Of a stretch of DNA of 38,936 nt, positions 28,862-36,781 are shown in pieces. Source of the stretch: a virus. The notes under the pieces are model-generated. The model was not told where the DNA came from, made no database searches, and was given only the letters and a program-made list of their open reading frames with translations. The position numbers and the translations under genes were made by a program. The stretch spans positions 1 to 38,936 of the IMG/VR virus record IMGVR_UViG_3300035670_000581; one strand, 5' to 3'. The first letter of the stretch is position 1; each line of letters begins with the position of its first letter.

Positions 28862-29920
28862 ATGCCGGGCCAGACGGTCCAGCTGGATCGTTACAGCTAT
28901 TGGGGAGCGCCTGGTTCCAAGGAAACCCGTCAGCGGAATCCTGATCAAACCATCGGCACCGCCAGCAGCCGGAACATCACCAAGCAGAAAGTCTTGGTGA
29001 CGCTCCACGAATACACCGGTCCCGCTGATCCGGTTGAACCCGATCAGCCCAGCACTTTCAAGGTCAGCCGGGAGAATTTGCTTACCGCTCAGCGTCTACT
29101 TTTGGACACTGGGAATATCGGAGTCTTCCACCAATCAATCGGTTCGTTGACACTTTTGGACGACTATCGCCGCTGGCGCGATCGTGTCTTTATCAACGAA
29201 CTCTACAAGGCTTACTCTCGCGGTCAGGCCAATGATGAGCAGGGTGGTTACTACTTCCCTGGTGGTCTGAGTGAAGCCGGCCTGGCGACGCCTGGCTACG
29301 ATGTCTCCGGTGCTGGTGATGAGAACCAGGCCAAGTTCTCGGTGAAGAACGATCTACTCAAGGTCGTCACCGATATGCGTGCACGTAACGTCCCCACATT
29401 TGCGGATGGTTACTATAGAGCACTGGTCGATCCTGCCTTCCTCATGCACCTCAGGCAGGACGAAGATTTCCGCGAAGTGGCACGCTATCCTGGCAGCGGG
29501 ATGGTCAATCCGATGCAGCCATTCATGGCGCCAAACGCATCGAATTTCCTGGGCATGGGCCCCGCCTATGGACAAGCCGGCTTTGTCGCCGGTGCTCCTG
29601 TAATGCCGCAGGGATTCCTCTTTGAGGGCGTGCGCTTCTTCGAGTCAACCAACGTCCCCGAATATAACTATTCGGTGTCGATTGACGGTGCATCGGGCTT
29701 CTCCGCCAACACCGCGAAGAGCACCCGTGCTGCAACGGCCATGTTCTTCGGGCCTCAAGCTGTCGGAATTGGGGTTGGCGGGAATAACGCTCAAATCCTG
29801 ATTAACTCGAATGATGACTTCAGTAGGTATGTAATCCTCATCTGGAGCCTCTTCGCTGGGTTCGAAAATCTGAATCTAGATTTCGTTACCATCGCCCACA
29901 GCTTCATCTACTCCGTCTGA
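28862..29920 (+). CDS. Major capsid protein, C-terminal exon (N4-gp56-type, HK97 fold)
   Basis: Continues the capsid frame after intron 2 with MPGQTVQLDRYSYWGAPGS; 352 aa to TGA 29918-29920. With the upstream exon the protein is about 391 aa, close to N4 gp56 (about 400). Family-like segments: QTIGTASSRNITKQKVLVTL, FHQSIGSLTLLDDYRRWRD, KNDLLKVVTDMRARNVPTFA, DGYYRALVDPAFLMHLRQDE, and a C-terminal FENLNLDFVTIAHSFIYSV. It forms the icosahedral shell. A perfect hairpin CCCGGCA / TGCCGGG (28847-28869) spans the exon start and may act in splicing. Assignment is by pattern and position. Confidence 0.85.
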   Translation: MPGQTVQLDRYSYWGAPGSKETRQRNPDQTIGTASSRNITKQKVLVTLHEYTGPADPVEPDQPSTFKVSRENLLTAQRLLLDTGNIGVFHQSIGSLTLLDDYRRWRDRVFINELYKAYSRGQANDEQGGYYFPGGLSEAGLATPGYDVSGAGDENQAKFSVKNDLLKVVTDMRARNVPTFADGYYRALVDPAFLMHLRQDEDFREVARYPGSGMVNPMQPFMAPNASNFLGMGPAYGQAGFVAGAPVMPQGFLFEGVRFFESTNVPEYNYSVSIDGASGFSANTAKSTRAATAMFFGPQAVGIGVGGNNAQILINSNDDFSRYVILIWSLFAGFENLNLDFVTIAHSFIYSV

Positions 29921-29961
29921 ACTTAAGGAGGACATTTCACCCATCCAAGAGGTAACTTTCC

Positions 29962-30732
29962 ATGGCTGAGTCTTACAAGAAGATTTTCCCGGGCAATGCT
30001 GTCGTTCACCTGAACGCCTACGCATCGCCCAACGACGACTTCTCCACCAATGGCCGTGCTTCCGGCGATCCCCGTGATCGCAAGCAGCAGGCCCTGATGT
30101 TCTGCCCCGGTTGGCTGGCAGTGCGGAAGGTGGGTGTCGCTCACATCACCGCCGGTGCCACCAGTTGGGACTTCAAGATCCTCTCGCCGGATCTGCGCCC
30201 TGATGACAAGCCCCGTGCTGACATCACCGGGCTGTTCATCCCCTCCGGTGCTGCCGTTCTCCGCGCTGGTTTCCGCGTCCCCGCGGTCAACGCCCAGCCT
30301 GGCTACTACAGCTCCGGCAGCCGCCAGGCCGCCGACGGGCTAGGCAGCGGCCTGGTCGGCACCGCCACCGATCTGCTGGCGATCTCCACCGCCACCATTT
30401 CCTCGTCCGCTGCTGGCTCGATCGCCGCCGGTGCAATCCGCACCGCGTCGGATGGCACCGCCGCCATTGTTGTCAATGCGGCCGGCCAGGTGCCCACCGG
30501 TACCGAGCTGGTGCAGACGGCCTTCGGGGCGCCCGTCATCACCAACACCGATCTGACCCTCAAGCTCTACTCCATCGCCACCGCCGGCAACACCGCCGGC
30601 AGTGCCATCAGCTCCTCCCTCACCGGCGGCTGCTACGTGGTGGGCGAAGTGGTCTATCTGGTGCCGGAGACGGTGGCTGGTATGGATTCCGTCTCCCTGC
30701 CCGGGGCGGAGTACAGCGGCTACGCCGGTTGA
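29962..30732 (+). CDS. Virion structural protein, probably head decoration (256 aa)
   Basis: ATG 29962 with AGAGG 10 bases upstream; a second strong AAGGAGG (29924-29930) lies too far from this ATG. 256 aa. The N-terminal half is mixed and beta-like (AVVHLNAYASPNDDFS, WLAVRKVGVAHITAGATSWD, GLFIPSGAAVLRAGFRVPAV), the C-terminal half Thr/Ser/Ala/Gly-rich beta (AISTATISSSAAGSIAAGAI, CYVVGEVVYLVPET). Its place directly after the capsid gene and before a terminator suggests an abundant decoration or cement protein. No family recognised with confidence. Confidence 0.7.
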   Translation: MAESYKKIFPGNAVVHLNAYASPNDDFSTNGRASGDPRDRKQQALMFCPGWLAVRKVGVAHITAGATSWDFKILSPDLRPDDKPRADITGLFIPSGAAVLRAGFRVPAVNAQPGYYSSGSRQAADGLGSGLVGTATDLLAISTATISSSAAGSIAAGAIRTASDGTAAIVVNAAGQVPTGTELVQTAFGAPVITNTDLTLKLYSIATAGNTAGSAISSSLTGGCYVVGEVVYLVPETVAGMDSVSLPGAEYSGYAG

Positions 30733-30795
30733 GCTGGTAGGCTGCTTTCGGTGTAGGCTTCACTTCGCTTCGGGGAGGCTTAACTCCGAGCGAGA

Positions 30796-30824
30796 GCCCG
30801 GTCCTTGTGGCCGGGCTTTTTTTT
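30796..30824 (+). terminator. Strong intrinsic terminator after the capsid operon
   Basis: GCCCGG (30796-30801) pairs with CCGGGC (30811-30816), followed by eight Ts (30817-30824). It closes the capsid/decoration transcript. Confidence 0.95.
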
Positions 30825-30851
30825 GCCCTGTCAGCAGCGGCAATCCCCTGT

Positions 30852-30878
30852 GCAACAACCGCGGTTGCATCTACCCTC
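30852..30878 (+). promoter_or_regulatory. Hairpin plus variant late motif (CTACCCTC)
   Basis: TGCAAC / GTTGCA (about 30851-30869) is a perfect 6-bp stem just before ATCTACCCTC (motif core 30871-30878). The motif is 24 nt before GTG 30903, the spacing of the other copies. Confidence 0.5.
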
Positions 30879-30902
30879 ACTCCAGTCCAGCCAGCCACAG
30901 TC

Positions 30903-31346
30903 GTGTCCACCATCTATCAGGACAAGCGCACAGGCAAGCGGGTGAGGCGCGTCGGCGCCGAGGGAGGCAAGGAGGATTTTGTGCTGGTCAAGGGCCAGGA
31001 CAACGTCCCCTACTACGCCCTGCTCTCCAACCTGCTGCCCTGCGATGAACAGGGAACGCCCGATTACTCCACCACCGCTGCCGGCCGGGTGGGAGAAGAG
31101 GCGGATGACCCGATCCCTGATCCGATCATCGACATCGCCGAGACCCGCCTGAACGTCAACACCGCCACGGCAGAGGAGATCGCCAAGCGGGTGCCAGGCG
31201 TCGGCTACCGGGTGGCCAAGACGATCAAGTCCAACCAGCTCTCCCAGCCCGGCGAGGTGTACCGCACGCTCGATCAGCTGCGCGCTGCCAGCACCCGGGT
31301 GAACTGGGACACCGTGTTCTCCAGCAACACGCTCTATGTGAGCTGA
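30903..31346 (+). CDS. Helix-hairpin-helix protein (147 aa)
   Basis: GTG 30903 (MSTIYQDKRT) is preferred: upstream in-frame sequence runs back into the terminator at 30796-30824, and the start lies 24 nt after a motif variant. Residues 83-133 form a ComEA-like helix-hairpin-helix region: LNVNTATAEEIAKRVPGVGY, RVAKTIKSNQ, then YRTLDQLRAAS. Such motifs bind DNA backbone without sequence specificity. The first 80 residues are mixed (GKEDFVLVKGQDNVPYYALL) with an acidic linker. Located just after the capsid genes, it may be a head-completion or DNA-end binding virion protein. Not the usual Gly/Ala-rich composition. Confidence 0.7.
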   Translation: MSTIYQDKRTGKRVRRVGAEGGKEDFVLVKGQDNVPYYALLSNLLPCDEQGTPDYSTTAAGRVGEEADDPIPDPIIDIAETRLNVNTATAEEIAKRVPGVGYRVAKTIKSNQLSQPGEVYRTLDQLRAASTRVNWDTVFSSNTLYVS

Positions 31347-31355
31347 GGTCGCGGC

Positions 31356-31364
31356 CATACCCTC
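31356..31364 (+). promoter_or_regulatory. CATACCCTC late motif (copy 9)
   Basis: Exact 9-mer, 22 nt before ATG 31387, followed by CTGA-TG-TCAG. Confidence 0.75.
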
Positions 31365-31386
31365 CTGATGTCAGGGGGCGCGGCCG

Positions 31387-31881
31387 ATGCGGCTGAATCA
31401 GCACGACATTGAGAGGGCCGCCTTTCACCTCGGCATGAATGAAGGTGCCACGGTCCCCGCCGGGGACATGGCTCGCTTCCATGAAGCGGTGAATCGCATC
31501 CCGAACAGCCACTGGTACGAGCGGATCATCAACCAGCTGGATCGCTGTGATCGAGCCTGGGATGCCTCGGAGGTGCTGCGGGCGGTGTCCACCACCGGGC
31601 AGATCGCCCCCAGTCGCACCCAGACGATCTTCGGGGATGCCAACCGGGCGATCAGCATCGCCGATCCCCTCTCGGCGGATACCCAGTACCGGGAGATCTA
31701 CCTGCGCGAGGTGGATCGCCTGGCGGAGACGCTCTACCTGGCGAACTATCGCCGTGAGGAGGTGCGGCGGTATGCGTTTGAGCGCAGCGGCAGCGAGTTC
31801 ATCCTGGCGGTGCCCGGCCCTGCAGACACATCGGTGGGCACGCGATTGCTGGAGGCCTCAGGCGGAATGGCCTGGGCGTAG
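31387..31881 (+). CDS. Putative head-tail connector / adaptor-like protein (164 aa)
   Basis: 164 aa, single gene between two late motifs. Compact, helical and charged (RLNQHDIERAAFHLGMNEGA, RFHEAVNRIPNSHWYERIIN, QYREIYLREVDRLAETLYLA, NYRREEVRRYAFERSGSEFI), without low-complexity parts. Size, helical nature and position after capsid and HhH genes fit a head-completion or connector protein, but no motif proves it. It could also be another soluble virion protein. Confidence 0.6.
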   Translation: MRLNQHDIERAAFHLGMNEGATVPAGDMARFHEAVNRIPNSHWYERIINQLDRCDRAWDASEVLRAVSTTGQIAPSRTQTIFGDANRAISIADPLSADTQYREIYLREVDRLAETLYLANYRREEVRRYAFERSGSEFILAVPGPADTSVGTRLLEASGGMAWA

Positions 31882-31887
31882 GGCCTC

Positions 31888-31896
31888 CATACCCTC
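31888..31896 (+). promoter_or_regulatory. CATACCCTC late motif (copy 10)
   Basis: Exact 9-mer, six bases after the previous stop and 20 nt before ATG 31917; followed by ATCGCAACACGG. Confidence 0.75.
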
Positions 31897-31916
31897 ATCG
31901 CAACACGGATTGAGCA

Positions 31917-33398
31917 ATGCCGATCACCAACCCCGGCGATATGCGGCGTGCTGTGTCAGGCCGCTCGGTGGCGCCTGTCCTTCCACCGCTGAACCTGGAT
32001 TACAGCCAGCAGATGGACCGGGCGATGAATGGAGGCCGGGGCGGGGGGCGGAGCAGTGCTCCCAACCCGGGCAATGTGGCAGCCCCACCTGCAGGTCGTC
32101 CCCCCTCCCGCTTTGCCAATCGCCACGATGAATACTTCCAGATGGCCCGGCAGGGCATCACGGTTGGTCCGCCCAAGTCCGGCAATAGACAGCCGCCGGT
32201 GAGGGGTGCCGCCCCTGCTCCCCCGCCGCCTGGCCCTGGCGGGCCGGCAGGTGGTGGCAGCATCCCACCAGCGCAGCGCACGATGGCCCGGGTGGCGGCC
32301 ACGGCTCCCGCATCCGTGGGTGCCGGCGGTGCGCCGGCGGTGGATGCCAGCCGGAGCATGGCTGCTTCGATCCCCCCTGGCGCCAGGGATCTGGCGGACG
32401 CCTCGGCGCAGCTGCAGGCCCTGGGCCTGGGCCGCGGCGGCGCCGCTGGCGGAATGGACTGGAGGGCAGCGTTCGCCGCCGGCGCCCCTGGCGTCGACGC
32501 CAGCAAGTTGATGACGAGCGGCTGGCAGCCCAAGCCCGGTGCGATGAGTGGCGAACCACCCATCGATCCGGCCGTGGCATTCGGCGCCAACGCACCGCAG
32601 TTGAACCTGGGCGGGGGCGGCGTCACCAGCACAAACTTTGATCCAGCCGCTGCAGCTCCAGCCGCAGGCGGCGATCTGGAAAGCCGCCGCCGCCGGGCCT
32701 TCCTCGATGCGCCGGACTCCCTGGAGGGCATGCGCCGGGCCCGGCTGGTGGTGGCCGACGAGATTGCAGCTCAAGGCGGCGATCTACAGCAATTTGCAGC
32801 CGACAGCAATCAGATGCGGCCGATGTCGATGAAGCAGCTGGAGGGATACCTGGGGCAGGTGCAAAACGGTCAGGTGCCAGTGGCAGCCGCCGCAAGCGCA
32901 GCGATGCCGCAGAACTTCTCGCTTTCCAGCGCTGAGCTGGGGAGCAGCGGCATCGATCCAGCCGTTGCCTTCAGCGCCCAGACGCCTCAGGTGCCGGCAG
33001 CTGCAGCAGCGGCTCGCTCACCCGCCTTCTCGATGACGGCCGCGGCCGATCAGGCACTGCGAGCCCGGGGGGCGGAGGCGTTCAAGGCGGCCGGCACCGG
33101 CATGCTCCCGTATCAGGTGAACGCCCAGGTGGTGCCTGGCGTCAACGGTGAGACGAATCCCACAGCGCTGTCGGCACTGGCCAATGCCGGGGTGGACGCA
33201 CGCACGCTCACCCCGCCGGAGATGACGGCGATGTACGGCGCCACGAATGCGCTGGCCCTGGGGCTGGGTGCCCCGAAGGCCGGCGCCACCACCAAGCTGC
33301 CGATGCTCACCCCCGAACAGGTGGACGCAGCGCGGCGCATGGGCCAGGGGCCGTCCTTCGTGACGCCACCGGCAGGCTTCAACTTCTACAACCGCTGA
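31917..33398 (+). CDS. Large Pro/Gly/Ala-rich virion-type protein (493 aa)
   Basis: ATG 31917. The first half is Pro/Gly-rich and disordered (APAPPPPGPGGPAGGGSIPP); the second half has short helical pieces between Ala-rich linkers. A short sequence recurs: PIDPAVAFGANAPQ and GIDPAVAFSAQTPQ, suggesting repeated binding motifs. No membrane segment or enzyme signature. Probably a flexible virion component or linker. It is followed by the next gene after nine bases with a GAGGAG Shine-Dalgarno. No family recognised. Confidence 0.65.
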   Translation: MPITNPGDMRRAVSGRSVAPVLPPLNLDYSQQMDRAMNGGRGGGRSSAPNPGNVAAPPAGRPPSRFANRHDEYFQMARQGITVGPPKSGNRQPPVRGAAPAPPPPGPGGPAGGGSIPPAQRTMARVAATAPASVGAGGAPAVDASRSMAASIPPGARDLADASAQLQALGLGRGGAAGGMDWRAAFAAGAPGVDASKLMTSGWQPKPGAMSGEPPIDPAVAFGANAPQLNLGGGGVTSTNFDPAAAAPAAGGDLESRRRRAFLDAPDSLEGMRRARLVVADEIAAQGGDLQQFAADSNQMRPMSMKQLEGYLGQVQNGQVPVAAAASAAMPQNFSLSSAELGSSGIDPAVAFSAQTPQVPAAAAAARSPAFSMTAAADQALRARGAEAFKAAGTGMLPYQVNAQVVPGVNGETNPTALSALANAGVDARTLTPPEMTAMYGATNALALGLGAPKAGATTKLPMLTPEQVDAARRMGQGPSFVTPPAGFNFYNR

Positions 33399-33407
33399 GG
33401 AGCATCA

Positions 33408-34088
33408 ATGAATCCGACAGCACGAGCAGCACGGCGGATGGCCCCCGGGGCGTACCTCAGTAAGGGCAGCGATCCAGAAGGTGCCGGGGTGTTGAACAAG
33501 CGGGAGCAGTCCCGCGCTGACACCTTCTACAAGCAGCTGGGGATGGTGGCACCGGCCGAGCAGCGCACGGTGCCGAACAACCCGCGCAACTTCGACAGCC
33601 ACAAGGATGCCGCCTTCCCCGTGGTTGCCAGCAACCTCTATGGCGACTGGCAGCAGCTGCGGCAGGGCACGGCGGCGTTTGAGGTGCCGCCCACGCCTGC
33701 AGCGACGCGACTGCTGGCCCCCTCCTGGCAGAACAACGAGCGGCTGGCGATGCAGGAGGGCCTGAAGCTGCCGCAGATGCAGGCCCGCACCGGCTTCTCC
33801 CCCGTGCAGCAGGCACCGAATGAATGGGTGCTGAGCAACCAGCCGATCGCTCGGCCGGGCATCAGCGGCTACGAGGGTGCCCCCCTGCCGGCGCAGCCGC
33901 TGCAGAGCTTCGATGATCTGATGGTGGTGGCGCAGCGGGGGCAGGCGCCGATGCCGGCATCGATGGATCTCGATCCCCGCTTTGCTCCATACACTGTCCA
34001 GGGTGATCCTTCGATGGCGCAGTTCCCATCGATCAAGAAAGAGATGACGAGCAAGGGCAAGCCCAGCTCGATGCCACCTTCCGCTTGA
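33408..34088 (+). CDS. Virion-type protein (226 aa)
   Basis: ATG 33408 with GAGGAG upstream. Polar, Pro/Gln/Ala-rich, with several short motifs that look like binding segments (AAFEVPPTPAATRLLAPSWQ, LKLPQMQARTGFSPVQQAPN, NEWVLSNQPIARPGISGYEG) and a basic C-terminus (IKKEMTSKGKPSSMPPSA). No hydrophobic segment. Genes 31917-34251 form one unit driven from the motif at 31888. No family recognised. Confidence 0.6.
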   Translation: MNPTARAARRMAPGAYLSKGSDPEGAGVLNKREQSRADTFYKQLGMVAPAEQRTVPNNPRNFDSHKDAAFPVVASNLYGDWQQLRQGTAAFEVPPTPAATRLLAPSWQNNERLAMQEGLKLPQMQARTGFSPVQQAPNEWVLSNQPIARPGISGYEGAPLPAQPLQSFDDLMVVAQRGQAPMPASMDLDPRFAPYTVQGDPSMAQFPSIKKEMTSKGKPSSMPPSA

Positions 34089-34098
34089 GGACTCATCG

Positions 34099-34251
34099 AT
34101 GACACAGCACGGAGACTCCGGCCAGGCGTTCCTGGTCAGCTACATCAACCAGGCCCTGCCGCAGTACACCCCTGAGCGGGCAGAAGCCTATGGCCAGGTG
34201 CAGGCGATGGACGCCCCTACCCTCTCGGAGAACAGCAGGGGGCAGGGCTGA
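34099..34251 (+). CDS. Very small protein (50 aa)
   Basis: ATG 34099 to TGA 34249-34251, overlapping the ATG of the next gene (TGATG). The 50-aa product (MTQHGDSGQAFLVSYINQAL, PQYTPERAEAYGQVQAMDAP) has one amphipathic helical region and an Asn/Ser/Gly-rich end. GAGG lies upstream (34087-34090). Translational coupling to the following charged-repeat protein and the natural composition support it as a real gene. A late-motif variant lies inside its 3' end. Function unknown. Confidence 0.55.
   Translation: MTQHGDSGQAFLVSYINQALPQYTPERAEAYGQVQAMDAPTLSENSRGQG
34216..34224 (+). promoter_or_regulatory. Variant late motif (CCTACCCTC) inside the small gene
   Basis: One mismatch from the consensus, 26 nt before ATG 34251, followed by TCGGAGAACAGCAGGGGG. 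Confidence 0.5.
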
Positions 34252-35288
34252 TGAGCAAGGACAAGGACGACAAGGACAAGGACAAGGAGAAAGAGAAAGA
34301 GGGCGGCGGCGGCGACAACAAGGACAACGGCGGCGGTGATAGCGGCGGCGGCGGCGGTGATAGCGGCGGCGACAAGAACAAGGACAACGGCGGTGGCGAC
34401 AAGGACAAGGAGAAAGAGAAAGAGGGCGGCGGCGGCGACAACAAGGACAACGGCGGCGGTGATAGCGGCGGCGACAAGAACAAGGACAACGGCGGTGGCG
34501 ACAAGGACAAGGAGAAAGACAAGGAGAAGGACAAGGAGAAGGACAAGAGCAGCAGTGGTGGTAGCAGCAGTGGGCTGACCAAGGAGGAAGAGGAGCAGGC
34601 CGTCCTTGCCAAGGAAAAATCAGAGACTGCGCAGAAGGAGCTGACGGTCAACTCCGGCGAGGAGCAGGTTGGCGACACGCTGAGCAAAAAGGAAACCAAG
34701 CAGCTCAAGGAGGACGGTTACACCCTCGATCAGATCAACAAGATCGAGGACAACACCGAGACGGTCAAGCCCGGCGCTGAGCAGAAGATCGACCGCTGGA
34801 ATGAAAACGAGGCCATCGCTGCCAAGGAGAAGTCAGCGGCAGCGCAGGAGAGCGCGTCTGTTCAGCCCACGCAGACCATGCCCAGCAGCTCATCTTCTGC
34901 GGTTCAGCCGACAACCCCGCCCCCTTCCACCGGCCAGAGCTATGGCACGGCCGATCTCGACAGCTGGCTCAATGCTGAGCTGAATGCGATCGACACCTTT
35001 GAGCCGGATCTGGAGCCAGTGATTTTCAACGGCTACCAGCCCTATCAGCCCGGCTCGCTGGACGATGACATGGAGAGCGCCATCGATGAGGCCAATCAGT
35101 ACATCGATGACAACAGCAGCAGCTGGAGCAGCGATACGTCCAGTGATTCCTCGTCTTCAAGCAGCAGCAGTTCCACCGCGGTGCGCCCCGAGTCCCTGCT
35201 GGATGAGGACGCGCAGGAGCGCTACGGGTTGAGCATGGACGAGGACGAAGACGAGGACGAGCGCTACGGGTCGAGCACGGGTCTGTAG
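34251..35288 (+). CDS. Extreme low-complexity charged protein (345 aa)
   Basis: ATG 34251. Residues 1-105 consist almost only of Lys, Asp, Glu, Gly, Asn and Ser (for example KDKEKEKEGGGGDNKDNGGG), containing a 41-residue duplication. Residues 105-200 are Lys/Glu helix (KEEEEQAVLAKEKSETAQKE, NENEAIAAKEKSAAAQ). The remainder is acidic and Ser-rich (SSDTSSDSSSSSSSSS, MDEDEDEDERYG). No fold is expected in the first and last parts. Such charged, disordered proteins can act as spacers, phase-separating factors or DNA/ion-binding parts of the virion. The following gene has a related charged start. No family recognised. Confidence 0.7.
   Translation: MSKDKDDKDKDKEKEKEGGGGDNKDNGGGDSGGGGGDSGGDKNKDNGGGDKDKEKEKEGGGGDNKDNGGGDSGGDKNKDNGGGDKDKEKDKEKDKEKDKSSSGGSSSGLTKEEEEQAVLAKEKSETAQKELTVNSGEEQVGDTLSKKETKQLKEDGYTLDQINKIEDNTETVKPGAEQKIDRWNENEAIAAKEKSAAAQESASVQPTQTMPSSSSSAVQPTTPPPSTGQSYGTADLDSWLNAELNAIDTFEPDLEPVIFNGYQPYQPGSLDDDMESAIDEANQYIDDNSSSWSSDTSSDSSSSSSSSSTAVRPESLLDEDAQERYGLSMDEDEDEDERYGSSTGL
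34287..34532 (+). repeat. Tandem duplication (123-bp period) in the charged gene
   Basis: GAGAAAGAGAAAGAGGGC begins at 34287 and again at 34410, with near-identical sequence after each, i.e. a 41-codon repeat. Length variation between relatives is likely. Confidence 0.75.
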
Positions 35289-35295
35289 CGCCGTC

Positions 35296-35304
35296 CATAC
35301 CCTC
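35296..35304 (+). promoter_or_regulatory. CATACCCTC late motif (copy 11)
   Basis: Exact 9-mer, 20 nt before ATG 35325, followed by a CCTG-CAGCG-CAGG hairpin. Confidence 0.75.
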
Positions 35305-35324
35305 CCTGCAGCGCAGGGCAAGCA

Positions 35325-36233
35325 ATGGGCCAGGGCAGACGGGATGATGATCGGGATCGCCGCGGCGATGGCCGTGATCGCCGTGATGGCCGCGATGGCA
35401 GGAATCGCCGTGATGGCGATCGAGAGAAGAAGCCCTGGCAGCGGCACTCCGTCGAACTTCCCGGCACATCCGGCCAGCGCCTCTGGCTCAACGAAGATGG
35501 CGGCGTCGCTGCCCGTGGCGGCGATGTGGATCCCGAGTGGAAGGGTGAATATGGCGTGCCGAGCTGGCGCAATCGCATGGCCGGCGGCAAGTCAGCTGAC
35601 AAGCTGAATGCCTATCTGGATCGCACCGGCTACTCCCTGAAGGGCGGCAAGGGCGCCCCCGTGGTGGGCTACAAGCGGATCGACATCGAGGCAGACAGCG
35701 CCGGCGCGGTGATGCCCTGGCTGTTTGACGGTGCCGGGTCGCGGCTGGAGAACCGCCCGGGGAGCACCGAGTACGTGCCGATCTACGGCGAGCGCACCCG
35801 GGGCGGCGATGGCGGCAATGGCCGGGGCGATGGCCGCGGCGACAAGGACAAAAACAAGAACAAGGACAAGAACAAGGGCGGGGAGATCGAGGGCGCCTTT
35901 GATGGCACCGATGAGGCCAATGCCGCCATCAACAGCGGCATGTTCGATGTCCCCTATCGCCCCACCTGGGGTGAGGAGTTCCTGCGGGACTACACCGATC
36001 GGGAAGTTGGCGGCGAGATGATCAATGTCAATGCGCCGATCATGCAGCCCAATCCAGCACTGGGCGATCTGGATGACGGCTACCCCAGCAGCAGTGACTG
36101 GACCGTGCCGGCCACCGGCAGTGGCAGCACCAGCACGGGCGGCAGCAGCACGGCGGATGACGAGGAGCTGGCGCGCACGTTCGCCGCGTCAGCCGCGTTC
36201 CGCAATGAGTTGATGGGGATGGCCGCCGCCTGA
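35325..36233 (+). CDS. Arg-Asp-rich-N-terminus virion-type protein (302 aa)
   Basis: ATG 35325. The first 35 residues alternate Arg/Asp/Gly (RRDDDRDRRGDGRDRRDG). Residues about 40-160 look folded and beta-rich (WQRHSVELPGTSGQRLWLNE, GAPVVGYKRIDIEADSAGAV). A Lys/Asn/Asp linker (GRGDKDKNKNKDKNKGG) and a mixed C-terminus follow. The RD-rich head may interact with the charged protein encoded just upstream. No family recognised. Confidence 0.65.
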   Translation: MGQGRRDDDRDRRGDGRDRRDGRDGRNRRDGDREKKPWQRHSVELPGTSGQRLWLNEDGGVAARGGDVDPEWKGEYGVPSWRNRMAGGKSADKLNAYLDRTGYSLKGGKGAPVVGYKRIDIEADSAGAVMPWLFDGAGSRLENRPGSTEYVPIYGERTRGGDGGNGRGDGRGDKDKNKNKDKNKGGEIEGAFDGTDEANAAINSGMFDVPYRPTWGEEFLRDYTDREVGGEMINVNAPIMQPNPALGDLDDGYPSSSDWTVPATGSGSTSTGGSSTADDEELARTFAASAAFRNELMGMAAA

Positions 36234-36238
36234 GGCGC

Positions 36239-36247
36239 CATACCCTC
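36239..36247 (+). promoter_or_regulatory. CATACCCTC late motif (copy 12)
   Basis: Exact 9-mer, five bases after the previous stop and 25 nt before ATG 36273. Confidence 0.75.
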
Positions 36248-36272
36248 GGCGCAAGCAGTCCTGTGATCTGAG

Positions 36273-36770
36273 ATGGCGAGCACCAGCACCAACAAGGCGC
36301 CGCTGCTGATCGATCGGCCACTGCTGGAGATCAAGCGCCTTGATGGCACCAGCACGCCGGCTGGTTCCGTCGATCCGGCATCCGGTACCAACGCTGCCCT
36401 GCTGGTGGATTGCACCGCCAATGACGGCGCACTGATCGAGGTGGTGCAGTTGGTGCAGCGGGTGGCGGGCAACACCACATCGGTGAATCTCTACGTCAGC
36501 ACCAACGCAGGACTACTGGGGGCGGATGCGTTCTTCCTGGGGCAGACGAATCTCTCCGGTGGCGGTGATCCTGGCGCCACCGCCGTCTTCCCCCTGCCCC
36601 CCCTGCTGGCACCCGTGCCCCACAGTGGCGGCAATGACGCGGCCACCGATCTGATCCCGCAGTTCACGGGGCTGCGGTTGGCCAAGGGTTGGGCGCTGTG
36701 GGCGGCATGCAACAGCAGCACGCCCGTTGCCAATGCACCCAACATCCTGGTGCAGGGCGGCTACTTCTGA
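36273..36770 (+). CDS. Beta-rich virion protein (165 aa), tail or surface type
   Basis: ATG 36273, 165 aa, Thr/Ala/Gly/Asn-rich and predicted all-beta (NKAPLLIDRPLLEIKRLDG, ALIEVVQLVQRVAGNTTSVN, LRLAKGWALWAACNSSTPVA), like small receptor-facing or tail-attachment domains. The stop is 11 bases before the GTG of the next gene, so they are probably co-expressed. No family named with confidence. Confidence 0.6.
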   Translation: MASTSTNKAPLLIDRPLLEIKRLDGTSTPAGSVDPASGTNAALLVDCTANDGALIEVVQLVQRVAGNTTSVNLYVSTNAGLLGADAFFLGQTNLSGGGDPGATAVFPLPPLLAPVPHSGGNDAATDLIPQFTGLRLAKGWALWAACNSSTPVANAPNILVQGGYF

Positions 36771-36781
36771 GGCCTGACGCA

